From positions 1,488,001-1,552,000 of the forward strand of contig NC_018002.1 of the NCBI RefSeq assembly GCF_000265295.1: a DNA stretch of 64,000 nt, read 5' to 3'. Below the pieces are notes generated by a model. The model searched no databases and was not told the origin of the DNA. It was given only the letters and a program-made list of their open reading frames with translations. Each line of letters starts with the position of its first letter. Position 1 is the stretch's first letter. Both the position numbers and the translations under genes were made by a program. Source of the stretch: Sulfurospirillum barnesii SES-3 (GTDB lineage: Bacteria; Campylobacterota; Campylobacteria; Campylobacterales; Sulfurospirillaceae). Shown piece after piece: positions 54,238 to 63,630 of this stretch.

Positions 54238-54507
54238 CTACTTATCCGCATAATGCGTTTTGCATTGTACCACTTCGATGGACTCTTCTACAATGCGGTA
54301 AACGATGCGGTTTTTCTCATCAATCCTACGACTCCAATACTCCGACAAATCGCCTCTTAGCCGTTCAGGTTTACCGATGCCTGAGTTACCATTTCGCATG
54401 ATGTCTGATAAGAGTTGATTGATGCGTTTTAGCGTCTTTTTATCCTCACTCTGCCACGATAAATATTCGTCCCACGCTATCTGCGTAAAAACGATTGAGT
54501 AGCTCAT
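54238..54507 (-). CDS. yoeB: YoeB-type mRNA interferase toxin
   Basis: The 89-residue protein has the YoeB core KPERLRGDLSEYWSRRIDEKNRIVYRI, with catalytic Glu48, Arg67 and the C-terminal His85-Tyr86. It cuts mRNA at the ribosome. It overlaps the antitoxin gene by four bases. Confidence 0.95.
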   Translation of the reverse strand: MSYSIVFTQIAWDEYLSWQSEDKKTLKRINQLLSDIMRNGNSGIGKPERLRGDLSEYWSRRIDEKNRIVYRIVEESIEVVQCKTHYADK

Positions 54508-54767
54508 TGCGCTAGCTTTTCTAACGCATCAAGGCTTTTTACTGTTTTGTCGGTACTGGCGATGGATTCTCGTAATTTTTCTTGATTGTACGGGCTATAA
54601 AACGCATCTTTACGCACCACTTCAAAAGGGATGCCACCACGGTTGAGCGCTTGACGAACAAACATGTTAAACGCTGTGGTCATGTTAAGCCCTAACTCAT
54701 TAAAAAGCTCTTCGGCTTGTTTTTTGACTGTTTCATCCATGCGGATATTGATGTTTACTTGCGCCAT
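54504..54767 (-). CDS. RelB/DinJ-family antitoxin
   Basis: The 87-residue protein opens with the ribbon-helix-helix pattern NINIRMDETVKKQAEELFNELGLNMTTAFNMFVRQALN, typical of RelB/DinJ antitoxins. It precedes and overlaps yoeB and should repress the operon. A DinJ-type partner with a YoeB toxin is a less usual pairing than YefM-YoeB. Confidence 0.93.
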   Translation of the reverse strand: MAQVNINIRMDETVKKQAEELFNELGLNMTTAFNMFVRQALNRGGIPFEVVRKDAFYSPYNQEKLRESIASTDKTVKSLDALEKLAQ

Positions 54768-54822
54768 AATATTTCCTTCATTTTTTTAAATTATAGCAAA
54801 TTGTAAATAAAATTATGTAAAT

Positions 54823-55620
54823 TTATTTCATAAAATCAATTTTTTCAATCACATACCGCTCATTTTCGCATTTTACATGTAAAGAGACACCAAAGGTTTT
54901 TGAGAGGTTTTCATCGTTTAAGACCTCCTCTTTTTTGCCGTGTGCGACAATGAGCCCCTCTTTAATGAGCACCACTTGCGAAATGGATGCAAATATCTCT
55001 TCTAAATGGTGCGTGACTAAGATGATGGTGCGCTCTTTGGCAAGGTTTTGAAGCAAGGCTAAAAATTCCATTTGCGCTTTGATGTCCAGCCCAACGGTGG
55101 GCTCATCGAGTATCATAGCTTTGGGTTCATGCACCAAAGAGCGTGCGATGATGCAGCGCCTAAGCTCTCCTGTACTCATGCTGGAGATGCGTTTATCTCT
55201 TAAATGCGAAATCTCCAAAGAGGCTAAAACCTCCTCCACTTTCTTTACATGTAAAGGAGAAAAACCTTGATGTTCGTAGAGATGAAAACTGCTAAAAAAG
55301 CCTGAAAGGGCTACTTCAAACCCACTTAAATCGGGGGAGCGCTCGCTAAATTGGTAGTGCAAATCGTTGGTAATAATCCCCAAATTTTTCTTCAATTCCC
55401 AAATATCCCAAACGCTTTTGCCAAACACCTCTTTTTTCATTACCTCGCTGTAACGGGGGTAAATATCGTTGGAGAAGAGTTTTAAAAGCGTTGATTTGCC
55501 TGAGCCATTAGCCCCTAAAATCGCCGTGTGTTCACCCTCTTCTATCTTTAAACTGATGTCATGCAAGACGTTTTTATCTTCATACGCCACACAAATATGC
55601 TCAAAATTGACAATACTCAT
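54823..55620 (-). CDS. ABC transporter ATP-binding protein (solitary)
   Basis: The 265-residue ATPase has Walker A GANGSGKSTLLKL, the signature STGELRRCIIARSLV, Walker B AMILDEPTVGLD and the His switch LVTHHLEEI. No permease is adjacent. It resembles the YlmA/ModF group of solitary ATPases with unclear roles. Two palindrome copies are inside (LHVKK and LHVKC). Confidence 0.88.
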   Translation of the reverse strand: MSIVNFEHICVAYEDKNVLHDISLKIEEGEHTAILGANGSGKSTLLKLFSNDIYPRYSEVMKKEVFGKSVWDIWELKKNLGIITNDLHYQFSERSPDLSGFEVALSGFFSSFHLYEHQGFSPLHVKKVEEVLASLEISHLRDKRISSMSTGELRRCIIARSLVHEPKAMILDEPTVGLDIKAQMEFLALLQNLAKERTIILVTHHLEEIFASISQVVLIKEGLIVAHGKKEEVLNDENLSKTFGVSLHVKCENERYVIEKIDFMK

Positions 55621-55665
55621 CGCTCACTCCTTTTCCAAATTATAACACGTTCATGCCTCTCTTTT

Positions 55666-55693
55666 TTTCATATCAACATATCTTGATATGAAA
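55666..55693. promoter_or_regulatory. ArsR-type operator
   Basis: A perfect inverted repeat, TTTCATATCAA and TTGATATGAAA with a six-base spacer (CATATC), lies about 50 bases before the arsR start. It has the ATCAA/TTGAT core typical of ArsR/SmtB operators, so it should bind the repressor. Confidence 0.8.
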
Positions 55694-55745
55694 ATTTTAT
55701 TCTGCTATACTCACACAAAAATCACACCCAAAAGAGTATGAAAGT

Positions 55746-56060
55746 ATGGAAACCTTTTTAAAAACCATTAGTGCACTCAACGATGAAACCCGTTTGCAGA
55801 TTCTTCGCTTTATTCACGAAAATGGTGAAGTGTGTGTCTGTGACATTGAAAAAGCATTTTGCATGATCCAATCACGCACCTCCCGTCACCTAAAAATTCT
55901 TAAAGAAGCGGGTTTTTTACGGGTCGATAGACGTGGAAAATGGGCGTATTACACCATCCGTATGCCATTGGATAGATTTCGATTAGAGTGTTTAGAAGAG
56001 CTAAGTTACCTTGATATTGCTTTACCCCACATCAAAACTCACTGTAAGGATGCAGAATGA
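55746..56060 (+). CDS. arsR: ArsR-family arsenic-responsive repressor
   Basis: The 104-residue winged-helix protein has the metal-binding Cys30 and Cys32 (EVCVCDIEKAF), and the recognition helix SRTSRHLKILKEAGF. It should release the operator when arsenite binds. It overlaps arsB by four bases. Confidence 0.94.
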   Translation: METFLKTISALNDETRLQILRFIHENGEVCVCDIEKAFCMIQSRTSRHLKILKEAGFLRVDRRGKWAYYTIRMPLDRFRLECLEELSYLDIALPHIKTHCKDAE

Positions 56061-57310
56061 TTCTTGCGTTTTCTCTCTTTTTAGCCACGCTTTTGCTGGT
56101 GATTATTCAACCTCGTGGGATTAAAATTGGCACTTCTGCCATCATAGGTGCGGTGTGTGCACTGCTTTTAGGCGTGGTCAGTTTTGCAGATGTATTGGTC
56201 GTTACAAACATTGTTTGGGATGCGACGTTAGCGTTTATTGGCATTATTATTCTCTCCCTTGTCCTTGATGAAATAGGCTTTTTTGAGTGGTGCGCCATTA
56301 AAATGGCAAAGCTCTCGTATGGCAATGGGCATTTGATGTTTGTCTATTCGCTGCTTTTGGGTGCGCTCATCTCCGCTTTGTTTGCCAATGATGGTGCGGT
56401 GCTCATTTTAACCCCCATTTTACTGGCTAAAATGCGCATTTTAAAGCTGAATGCTAAAACCATTGTCGCCTTTTTGCTTGCAGGAGGCTTTATCTCCGAT
56501 AGTGCGTCGCTTCCTTTTGTCTTTTCCAACCTCACCAACATCGTCACCGCCAACTATTTTAACATTGGTTTTGCGACGTATTTGAGTGTTATGTTCATCC
56601 CTTATATCGTCAGTACCATCGTATCTATCGGCATTTTATGGCTCTTTTTACGCAAAGATATTCCCTTACATGTAAACACTGAACTCTTAAAAAATCCCGA
56701 TGATGTCTTAAAAAGTAAACCTCTTTTTTACCTCAGTTGGGTGTTTATCGCAGGACTTATGGCAAGCTATTTTGTCGGAGAAATGTACCACTTACCCATT
56801 AGTTTTATTGCCCTAGGCGGTGCGCTTGTGTTTTTAGCCATTGCGACCTCTTTTAAAGCTACCAAACCATGGCATATCATTAAAACCGCTCCGTGGCAAG
56901 TGGTATGGTTTAGCATTGGACTGTACATTGTGGTGTATGGGCTTAAAAACGCTGGACTGACGGATTATTTGAGTACCATCTTAACACAGCTCAACGCACA
57001 AGGTGATACCATTGCCATTCTAGGTACGGGCTTTATAGCAGCTTTTTTAAGTGCTATTATGAACAATATGCCCACCGTCATGATTATGGATATAGCCTTG
57101 CATGACATCCCCAATAATGCCTTAGCGTACGCCAATATCATTGGGTGCAATTTAGGGCCAAAAATGACCCCATTTGGCTCACTTGCCACGCTTCTTTGGT
57201 TGCATGTTATGGCGAACAAAGGGGTAAAAATCAGCTTTTGGGAATACTCAAAATTTGGGCTCATTGTCACCCCACCCATTTTACTTATCGTCCTTCTAAG
57301 CCTCGTTTAG
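56057..57310 (+). CDS. arsB: Arsenite efflux pump ArsB
   Basis: The 417-residue membrane protein has about eleven helices and ArsB-like motifs: WDATLAFIGIIILSLVLDEIGFFEWCA, ALFANDGAVLILTPI, GGFISDSASLPFVFSNLTNIV and IIGCNLGPKMTPFGSLATLLW. It exports arsenite and antimonite. The arsenate reductase arsC is not present here. One palindrome copy is read as PLHVN. Confidence 0.96.
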   Translation: MILAFSLFLATLLLVIIQPRGIKIGTSAIIGAVCALLLGVVSFADVLVVTNIVWDATLAFIGIIILSLVLDEIGFFEWCAIKMAKLSYGNGHLMFVYSLLLGALISALFANDGAVLILTPILLAKMRILKLNAKTIVAFLLAGGFISDSASLPFVFSNLTNIVTANYFNIGFATYLSVMFIPYIVSTIVSIGILWLFLRKDIPLHVNTELLKNPDDVLKSKPLFYLSWVFIAGLMASYFVGEMYHLPISFIALGGALVFLAIATSFKATKPWHIIKTAPWQVVWFSIGLYIVVYGLKNAGLTDYLSTILTQLNAQGDTIAILGTGFIAAFLSAIMNNMPTVMIMDIALHDIPNNALAYANIIGCNLGPKMTPFGSLATLLWLHVMANKGVKISFWEYSKFGLIVTPPILLIVLLSLV

Positions 57311-57321
57311 TCTTTACATGT

Positions 57322-57356
57322 AAAAGCAAAAGGCAGATGTCTTTTGCTTTTTTTTA
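57322..57356 (+). terminator. Rho-independent terminator of arsRB
   Basis: AAAAGCAAAAG and CTTTTGCTTTT pair over an eight-base loop and are followed by a U-rich run. A palindrome copy at 57314 overlaps its left end. Confidence 0.9.
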
Positions 57357-57428
57357 TTTTAAAATTTACATATAATTTACCTAATTAATCTAACATACAT
57401 TCCTAATATTGATACACAAAGGGAATCT

Positions 57429-59042
57429 ATGTCATTTTCGACCATAAAAAGTAAACTCACGCTTCTTCTGCTTGTCCTCATCCTTGGATTTGGTATTTTA
57501 GGCTATGCTATTGTAAAAGAAGGCAATGATGCCAAAATGGCAGCAACACGTCTTGTCACCATAGCCACTATTGAAAAACTCACCCTAGAGCTTCGTATTG
57601 AACAACGCAACTACCAAATCCATTTTCAAGCTAAAAATTTAGAAAATTATGAAAAAATCTACCAAACCTTGCTTACGGATTTGGATGAGCTCAAAAGTAT
57701 ATTGCTCAGCAAAGTCAACCATGAACGTATTGATGCGCTTAAAAAAATCCTTCAAGAGTGGCATGCCATCAACGCACCTCGGCTGATACTTTACGCAAAA
57801 TACGGTAAAACCCTTCACGATGAAAATTTTTCAAAAACCTATCCTGAGGATGCCCAAAAACTTGAAACACTCTACCAGCAAAGTGCCCAATCCTTTGCCG
57901 TGATTCTTGAAAAATTTCAAGAATTAGCAAATGAAGTGAAAAAATCTAACTTTAACCGTCTTGATACCAATAAACTTCTCTCAGAAATCATCATAACCCT
58001 CGTAATGCTCCTTGTCTTTGCCATCTTCTTTTACGTCACCCAATCCATTAAAAAATCTGTCACCTACGCCAAAGAACAGTGTGAAAGAATGCGTATGAGC
58101 AAAAATTTAAGTGAAAAAATCGCCATTCTTTCCAAAGATGAAATCGGTGACATTATGCATGCCCTCAATGCACTCATCAGCGATGTCTCTTCCGCACTCA
58201 ATAGTGCTAAAAACAATGCCCTCGAAAATGCCTCCGTGGCAGAAGAACTCTCCAGTACCAGCCTTCAAATAGGAAAAAGAGCCGAAGAAGAAGCCAATGT
58301 GGTACAGATGACCACCCAAGAAGCCCAAGAGGTTGCGCATGCCATCCAAAATGCCAACACACAATCTCAAGAGGTCAAAACCCTTACCGAGCAAGCGCAA
58401 AAAAGCCTTCAAAGTGCGCAACATCTCCTTGCTGAAACCATGCAAAACCTGACACAAACGGCACACAATGAAGCAGCAATGAATGAGCGCCTTAACCACC
58501 TTTCAGAAGATGCGAAACAAGTCAAAAATGTCTTAGATGTCATTGGTGATATTGCCGACCAAACCAATCTTTTAGCCCTCAACGCCGCCATCGAAGCTGC
58601 CCGTGCGGGAGAACATGGCAGAGGTTTTGCCGTGGTGGCGGACGAAGTGCGAAAACTCGCAGAACGTACTCAAAAAAGCCTCATTGAAACCAATGCAACG
58701 GTCAATGTCATCGTCCAATCCATCACCGACATTAGCCAAGAGATGAACCTCAACGCCAAACGTATTCAAGACCTCTGTCAATTCTCTGAGCAAGTAACCA
58801 CCCAAACCAACGATGCAGTAAATTTGCTCGATAAGAGTGTCATTGGAACAGATGACGTAGTAGAAAATGCAAAACACAATGTTACGCTCATTCAAACCGC
58901 TGTCATTGAAAATATAACCAAAATCAACACCCTCTCAAGCTCCAATGCCAGAAGCGTTGAAGAGATCGCAGGAGCAGCAGAACACCTCTCAAAACTCGCT
59001 TCCAATTTAAGCACAACGCTCTCAGTTTTTAAAACCGCCTAA
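57429..59042 (+). CDS. Methyl-accepting chemotaxis protein (4HB/HBM-type sensor)
   Basis: The 537-residue transducer has two membrane helices (about 8-30 and 180-203) around a helical periplasmic sensor, a HAMP-like segment, and a signalling domain with the hairpin [41 protein letters not shown]. The ligand is unknown. It has its own terminator downstream. Confidence 0.93.
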   Translation: MSFSTIKSKLTLLLLVLILGFGILGYAIVKEGNDAKMAATRLVTIATIEKLTLELRIEQRNYQIHFQAKNLENYEKIYQTLLTDLDELKSILLSKVNHERIDALKKILQEWHAINAPRLILYAKYGKTLHDENFSKTYPEDAQKLETLYQQSAQSFAVILEKFQELANEVKKSNFNRLDTNKLLSEIIITLVMLLVFAIFFYVTQSIKKSVTYAKEQCERMRMSKNLSEKIAILSKDEIGDIMHALNALISDVSSALNSAKNNALENASVAEELSSTSLQIGKRAEEEANVVQMTTQEAQEVAHAIQNANTQSQEVKTLTEQAQKSLQSAQHLLAETMQNLTQTAHNEAAMNERLNHLSEDAKQVKNVLDVIGDIADQTNLLALNAAIEAARAGEHGRGFAVVADEVRKLAERTQKSLIETNATVNVIVQSITDISQEMNLNAKRIQDLCQFSEQVTTQTNDAVNLLDKSVIGTDDVVENAKHNVTLIQTAVIENITKINTLSSSNARSVEEIAGAAEHLSKLASNLSTTLSVFKTA

Positions 59043-59051
59043 TTATTTTAC

Positions 59052-59077
59052 AAAGCCCTTTTTAAGGGCTTTTCTCC
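59052..59077 (+). terminator. Terminator after the chemoreceptor
   Basis: AAAGCCCTT and AAGGGCTTT form nine-base perfect arms around TTT, followed by TCTCCTCT, ten bases after the stop. Confidence 0.75.
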
Positions 59078-59128
59078 TCTCTTAAACGCCTTACATGTAA
59101 AAAGGTTATTCTGTTGTGACTTTTGTGT

Positions 59129-59134
59129 TACAAT
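59129..59134 (+). promoter_or_regulatory. -10-like box of msrPQ
   Basis: TACAAT in GTGTTACAATAAACC, 27 bases before the msrP ATG, with AAAGGAGT as ribosome site between. Confidence 0.5.
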
Positions 59135-59160
59135 AAACCAACTTTGCAAAGGAGTCACCC

Positions 59161-60078
59161 ATGCACATTACCCCAGAAGTGCTCTTTGAAGCACGCCGTC
59201 ACTTTTTAAAACTAGGAGCGGGTGCGTTGGTAAGCACTAGCGCACTCTCAAAGCTTTTAGCCTCCATGCCTGAGGAAGTTCAACTCTCCTTTACCAAAGA
59301 TGCCAACCCACTCAAACTCACCCCAAACACCTTTGAGCAAGCAAGTAATTATGTCAATTTTTACGAATTTTCCACCGATAAAACCGCCCCTGTCAAAATG
59401 GCACAGAGTATGAAAACAAAACCGTGGAATGTCGGCTTTTTTGGTGAAATCAAAACCGAGCAGATGCTTGAAGTGGATGAGCTCATCGCCAAGTTTGGGC
59501 TTGAAGAGCGGATTTATCGTTTTCGTTGTGTCGAGGGCTGGTCTATGGTGGTTCCATGGATTGGGTTTCCACTGTATAAACTGCTGGATTATTTAGAGCC
59601 AAACACCAAAGCAAAATATGTGAAGTTTACGACTCGTCATGAGCCTGAGATGTTTCCCGACCAACAAAGAGGGCTTTTTGCTTCCATCAAACATCCTTAT
59701 GTCGAGGGTTTACGCATGGACGAGGCACGCCATCCTTTAACCTTTTTAGCCGTGGGCATGTACGGCAAACCTCTTCCTAAACAAAACGGCGCACCCATTC
59801 GACTCGTTGTCCCATGGAAATACGGATTTAAATCCATCAAGTCCATTGACCTTATCGAATGCGTGGAAGAAGAGCCTAAAAACACTTGGCAAGTGATGGA
59901 TGCTAAAGAGTATGGCTTTTATGCCAATGTCAATCCCAAAGTAGACCACCCCAGATGGACGCAAGCTAAAGAGCGAGTCTTGGGTAAGCTTTCCAAACAA
60001 GAGACCTTGATGTTTAATGGCTACGAAAAAGAGGTGGGGCATTTGTATGCGGGAATGGATTTGAGGAAGTTTTTTTGA
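59161..60078 (+). CDS. msrP: Protein-methionine-sulfoxide reductase catalytic subunit MsrP
   Basis: The 305-residue molybdoenzyme has a twin-arginine signal (Arg12-Arg13 in [13 protein letters not shown]), the molybdenum-ligating Cys123 in [13 protein letters not shown], and a conserved DQQRG segment. It repairs oxidised methionines in the periplasm. The Tat signal needs the TatBC system encoded at 1350-2542. The msrQ start overlaps its stop. Confidence 0.95.
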   Translation: MHITPEVLFEARRHFLKLGAGALVSTSALSKLLASMPEEVQLSFTKDANPLKLTPNTFEQASNYVNFYEFSTDKTAPVKMAQSMKTKPWNVGFFGEIKTEQMLEVDELIAKFGLEERIYRFRCVEGWSMVVPWIGFPLYKLLDYLEPNTKAKYVKFTTRHEPEMFPDQQRGLFASIKHPYVEGLRMDEARHPLTFLAVGMYGKPLPKQNGAPIRLVVPWKYGFKSIKSIDLIECVEEEPKNTWQVMDAKEYGFYANVNPKVDHPRWTQAKERVLGKLSKQETLMFNGYEKEVGHLYAGMDLRKFF

Positions 60079-60632
60079 AAACGCTCATTTCCCTCATCGC
60101 CCTGCTTCCTTTGGGCTATGCTTACTACGCTCTTGAGCATGCCATTGACCCCATCAAGATGCTCTACACCATCACAGGGGTTGGAGCGATTTGCCTCCTT
60201 TTACTCTCCTTAGTGCCTTCTACATGTAAACGAGTCTGCGGGCAAAACTTCCTCCGTTACCGCAAAACCATCGGCTTGCTTAGTTTTTTCTATGCCCTTT
60301 TACATGTAAGCGTTTTTATCGTACTTGATAGCGAATTTGACTTCGTTGCCATCGTTGAAAAAAGCCTCAAAAAACCGTTCATTTATGTAGGCGTTATCGC
60401 CTTTGCTATCGTGCTTTTTATGGCTCTCACCTCCACAAAAAAACGCTTCGCTCGCTTTTCAAAATACCACAAAGCGGTCTATCTCGCTTTAGCACTTGCA
60501 CTGCTTCACAGTTTCTGGGCACAAAAAGTGGCTGGGGTGTTTGAATATGGCATCGTCGCCATTGGTGTGGTACTTTTAGGCGAGAGAGTTTGGGCGTGGA
60601 GAGCTTTAATCTCATCTAATGCTCATATTTAG
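60075..60632 (+). CDS. msrQ: Heme-binding membrane subunit MsrQ
   Basis: The 185-residue protein has five or six helices with conserved histidines ([29 protein letters not shown]) of the ferric-reductase-like YedZ family. It passes electrons from the quinone pool or flavins to MsrP. The TTG start at 60075 overlaps the msrP stop. One palindrome copy encodes part of the first His motif (LLHVS). Confidence 0.94.
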   Translation: MKTLISLIALLPLGYAYYALEHAIDPIKMLYTITGVGAICLLLLSLVPSTCKRVCGQNFLRYRKTIGLLSFFYALLHVSVFIVLDSEFDFVAIVEKSLKKPFIYVGVIAFAIVLFMALTSTKKRFARFSKYHKAVYLALALALLHSFWAQKVAGVFEYGIVAIGVVLLGERVWAWRALISSNAHI

Positions 60633-60735
60633 TAGAATATCCCTTCCTTAACCTAAAATATTTCAATATGAAATATTTTTTAATTTTTTTTTGAATCACT
60701 GTTATGATTTATTATCAATCGACAAGGATTCAAAC

Positions 60736-62061
60736 ATGAAAGCACCTAATTTATTTACACTTCTTCAAAAGGTTGAAAAGCAGTTGAGTACAAACGAAAA
60801 CGATTCAAATATTTTAAAAACCATCGAATTGTTTGCAGGTGTTGGTGGCTTTAGACTTGGATTAGAAAGAGCCAATCAAGATAATGCACAATTTAAAATT
60901 GTATGGAGCAACCAGTGGGAGCCTTCAACCAAAATTCAACATGCTTCAGATATTTACTGCGCACGATTTGGCTATGAAAACCACGCCAATGAAGATATTT
61001 CCAACGTTAATTCAGCCGATATCCCAAACCATGACCTGTTGGTGGGAGGGTTTCCTTGTCAAGATTATTCCGTTGCTAGTAGCCTCAAAAATGCTCACGG
61101 AATTGTGGGTAAAAAAGGCGTTTTATGGTGGCAAATTTTTAGAATCCTTGAAGAAAAAAAAGAGAACGCCCCACGCTATTTGATGTTAGAAAATGTTGAT
61201 AGACTCTTAAAATCCCCAGCCACTCAAAGAGGTCGAGACTTTGCCTTGATTTTAGCCTCTTTAAATTCTTTGGGTTATGCGGTTGAGTGGAGAGTCGTGA
61301 ACGCAAGCGAATACGGCATGCCCCAACGACGCAAAAGAATTTTTATCATGGGTTATAAAAAAGATACACCTCTTTACCAAACACTCCGAAATGCAAAGCC
61401 CTCTGACATTTTTAATCAAAAAGGTCTTTTTGCAAAAGCATTCCCCATTCAAGAAATCTCACCTCAGATGATTGTATCGGCATCATTGGAAAACGATTTG
61501 GTTACTATTACAAACACCTTTAACCAAAACACAAAAAAAAGTCCTTTTTTAGACGCTGGTTATACGATTGACAATACCTATTATTCTACAGCAGTGCATT
61601 CAAACTATGAGGGCGAGTACAAGCTATTGTCGCACATACTTCAAGACGAATCTTGCGTACCAAAAGAATTTTATATTCATGAGAATGAGTTGGAAAAATG
61701 GATGTACCATAAAGGTTCAAAATCATACGAACGAATAGATAAAATCACAGGTCATAACTATAAATACACCGAGGGCAGCATGAGCTTCCCTGATTCACTT
61801 GACAAACCTGCTCGAACCATTATCACAGGTGAAGGGGGTCAGAGTGCATCACGCTTTAAGCATGTTGTGTGTGTTAATGGTAAATACCGAAGACTAACGC
61901 CTGTTGAACTTGAACGACTCAACATGTTTCCAGACAACCATACACTTGGGGCGAGCAATACCAAAAGAGCTTTTTTAATGGGCAATGCGCTGGTGGTTGG
62001 CATTATTGAAAAACTAGGAAAAACCCTAATTAATGAGGTCTTTCATGAGCCTTCCTTATGA
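60736..62061 (+). CDS. DNA (cytosine-5) methyltransferase of a type II R-M system
   Basis: The 441-residue enzyme has the AdoMet-binding ELFAGVGGFRLGLERA, the catalytic GGFPCQDYSVA (Cys108), LMLENV, GMPQRRKRIFIMG, and the final LTPVELERLNMFPDNHT plus GNALV. It methylates the C5 of cytosine in its recognition site. Its stop overlaps the endonuclease start by 17 bases. The start ATG at 60736 is preceded by ACAAGGATTC. Because the partner is Sau3AI-like, GATC is the predicted target; this is inference. Confidence 0.93.
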   Translation: MKAPNLFTLLQKVEKQLSTNENDSNILKTIELFAGVGGFRLGLERANQDNAQFKIVWSNQWEPSTKIQHASDIYCARFGYENHANEDISNVNSADIPNHDLLVGGFPCQDYSVASSLKNAHGIVGKKGVLWWQIFRILEEKKENAPRYLMLENVDRLLKSPATQRGRDFALILASLNSLGYAVEWRVVNASEYGMPQRRKRIFIMGYKKDTPLYQTLRNAKPSDIFNQKGLFAKAFPIQEISPQMIVSASLENDLVTITNTFNQNTKKSPFLDAGYTIDNTYYSTAVHSNYEGEYKLLSHILQDESCVPKEFYIHENELEKWMYHKGSKSYERIDKITGHNYKYTEGSMSFPDSLDKPARTIITGEGGQSASRFKHVVCVNGKYRRLTPVELERLNMFPDNHTLGASNTKRAFLMGNALVVGIIEKLGKTLINEVFHEPSL

Positions 62062-63442
62062 TATAACCGACAAACAATCCATCATCAATTTTGCTAAAAA
62101 GCTTCTTGGTAAGACATTGCGAGACATATGTGACTTAGTTGCACCCAACGCCTCTTTAGATAAAGGAAGTTTTGGAAAGATACTGGAAAAATTTTATTTT
62201 CTTTACGAACCCAATTCAGATGCACAACCTGATTTTAAAGAAGCTAAATTAGAGCTAAAATCAACACCTCTAAAACAATTAAAAAAGAAACAATACCGCT
62301 CAAAAGAGCGCCTTGTCCTTAACATCATCAACTACATGGATGTTGTTCATCAACATTTTGAGGAGAGTGCATTTTTGAAAAAAAATGCTCACCTACTTCT
62401 AATTTTTTACCTACACACGAAAGATACATCTGTGTTAGATTACGTCATTAAACTTGTCGATGAATGGAAGTTTCCTGATGCTGATTTGGAAATCATCAGG
62501 CAAGATTGGGAATTTATTCAAAAAAAAATACGAGCTGGTAAAGCCCACGAACTCTCAGAAGGGGATACATTTTATTTAGGTGCATGTTCCAAAGGAGCAA
62601 CGGCTCAAACAACACGCCAACAGCCTTATAACACCATTCTTGCAAAACAAAGAGCTTACTCTTTAAAGCAAGGCTATGTGAATCATATCATTGCTTCGTT
62701 AGCAAAACACAAAACAGAAGTCTATGGAAAACTCATTACGCAAAGCATATTGCATCAAAAGCCCTCTATTGAGGAGATTGTTATCGAAAGATTTACGCCC
62801 TATTACAACCAATCTTTAGAGCAAATTCTTGAGCATTTTGACTTCAAACTCAATCGAAAATCAAAAAATTTCTATGCCAATCTCACCAAAGCAATCTTAA
62901 AAATCGACCTTAAACACGCCATTGAAGAATTTGAAAAAGCTGATATTATCGTGAAAACCGTAAGGCTAAAAGAGAACAACTTACCCAAAGAAGATGTCTC
63001 TTTCCCTGCATTTGAATACACACGCCTCCTTGAAGAAACATGGGAAGAGTCCGAGTTTAAAGCCATCTTAGAACATAAATTTTTATTTGTTTTTTTCCAG
63101 TTTGAAAACAATCAATTGTTCCTACGAAAAGTTAAATTTTGGAATATGCCCCATGCTGACATTGAGGCATCGCAAAAGGTTTGGCTTGAAGCTAAGCGTG
63201 TTATTCAAGAAGGAAATATCGTCAAGAAGATTTCTAACAAACGATATTACACTCATTTTCCCAGTAAAAAATTTAGTACCATCGCCCATGTAAGACCTCA
63301 CGCTAAAGATAAAGACGATACATATCCATTACCTACCCTCGACCAACTTACAGATAAAAATAACTATATGAAGCACTCGTTTTGGTTAAATAACCAATAC
63401 ATCAAAGATAAAATCTATCTATTGCCCAAGGAAGTCTTATGA
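62045..63442 (+). CDS. Sau3AI/MutH-like type II restriction endonuclease
   Basis: The 465-residue protein has a MutH/Sau3AI-like N-terminal catalytic domain with Asp63, Glu70 and Lys72 (D-x6-E-x-K in QPDFKEAKLELKSTPL), the same spacing as in MutH from memory. A second, MutH-like but possibly inactive domain follows, as in Sau3AI. It should cut GATC where cytosine is unmethylated. It starts inside the methyltransferase gene, so expression is coupled. Confidence 0.85.
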   Translation: MSLPYDITDKQSIINFAKKLLGKTLRDICDLVAPNASLDKGSFGKILEKFYFLYEPNSDAQPDFKEAKLELKSTPLKQLKKKQYRSKERLVLNIINYMDVVHQHFEESAFLKKNAHLLLIFYLHTKDTSVLDYVIKLVDEWKFPDADLEIIRQDWEFIQKKIRAGKAHELSEGDTFYLGACSKGATAQTTRQQPYNTILAKQRAYSLKQGYVNHIIASLAKHKTEVYGKLITQSILHQKPSIEEIVIERFTPYYNQSLEQILEHFDFKLNRKSKNFYANLTKAILKIDLKHAIEEFEKADIIVKTVRLKENNLPKEDVSFPAFEYTRLLEETWEESEFKAILEHKFLFVFFQFENNQLFLRKVKFWNMPHADIEASQKVWLEAKRVIQEGNIVKKISNKRYYTHFPSKKFSTIAHVRPHAKDKDDTYPLPTLDQLTDKNNYMKHSFWLNNQYIKDKIYLLPKEVL

Positions 63443-63630
63443 ACGGTAACACCCGCTCTTCCATCACCAAAGGACTCAAAATCAAAATCGTCTTAAAAGC
63501 TGACCAACGCACGGGCAAGCTTATAGAGGGCATTGTTAAAGACATCTTGACCAACTCTCCTACGCATCCGCATGGCATCAAAGTGAGGCTGGAGAGTGGT
63601 GAAGTGGGGCGTGTGAAAGAAGTATTGTGA
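63439..63630 (+). CDS. ywbE: YwbE-family small protein
   Basis: The 63-residue protein has the DUF2196 pattern: IKIVLKADQRTGKLIEGIVKDILTNSPTHPHGIKVRLESGEVGRV. Function is unknown; the fold resembles a small beta-barrel nucleic-acid binder. It overlaps the end of the restriction gene by four bases. Confidence 0.88.
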   Translation: MNGNTRSSITKGLKIKIVLKADQRTGKLIEGIVKDILTNSPTHPHGIKVRLESGEVGRVKEVL

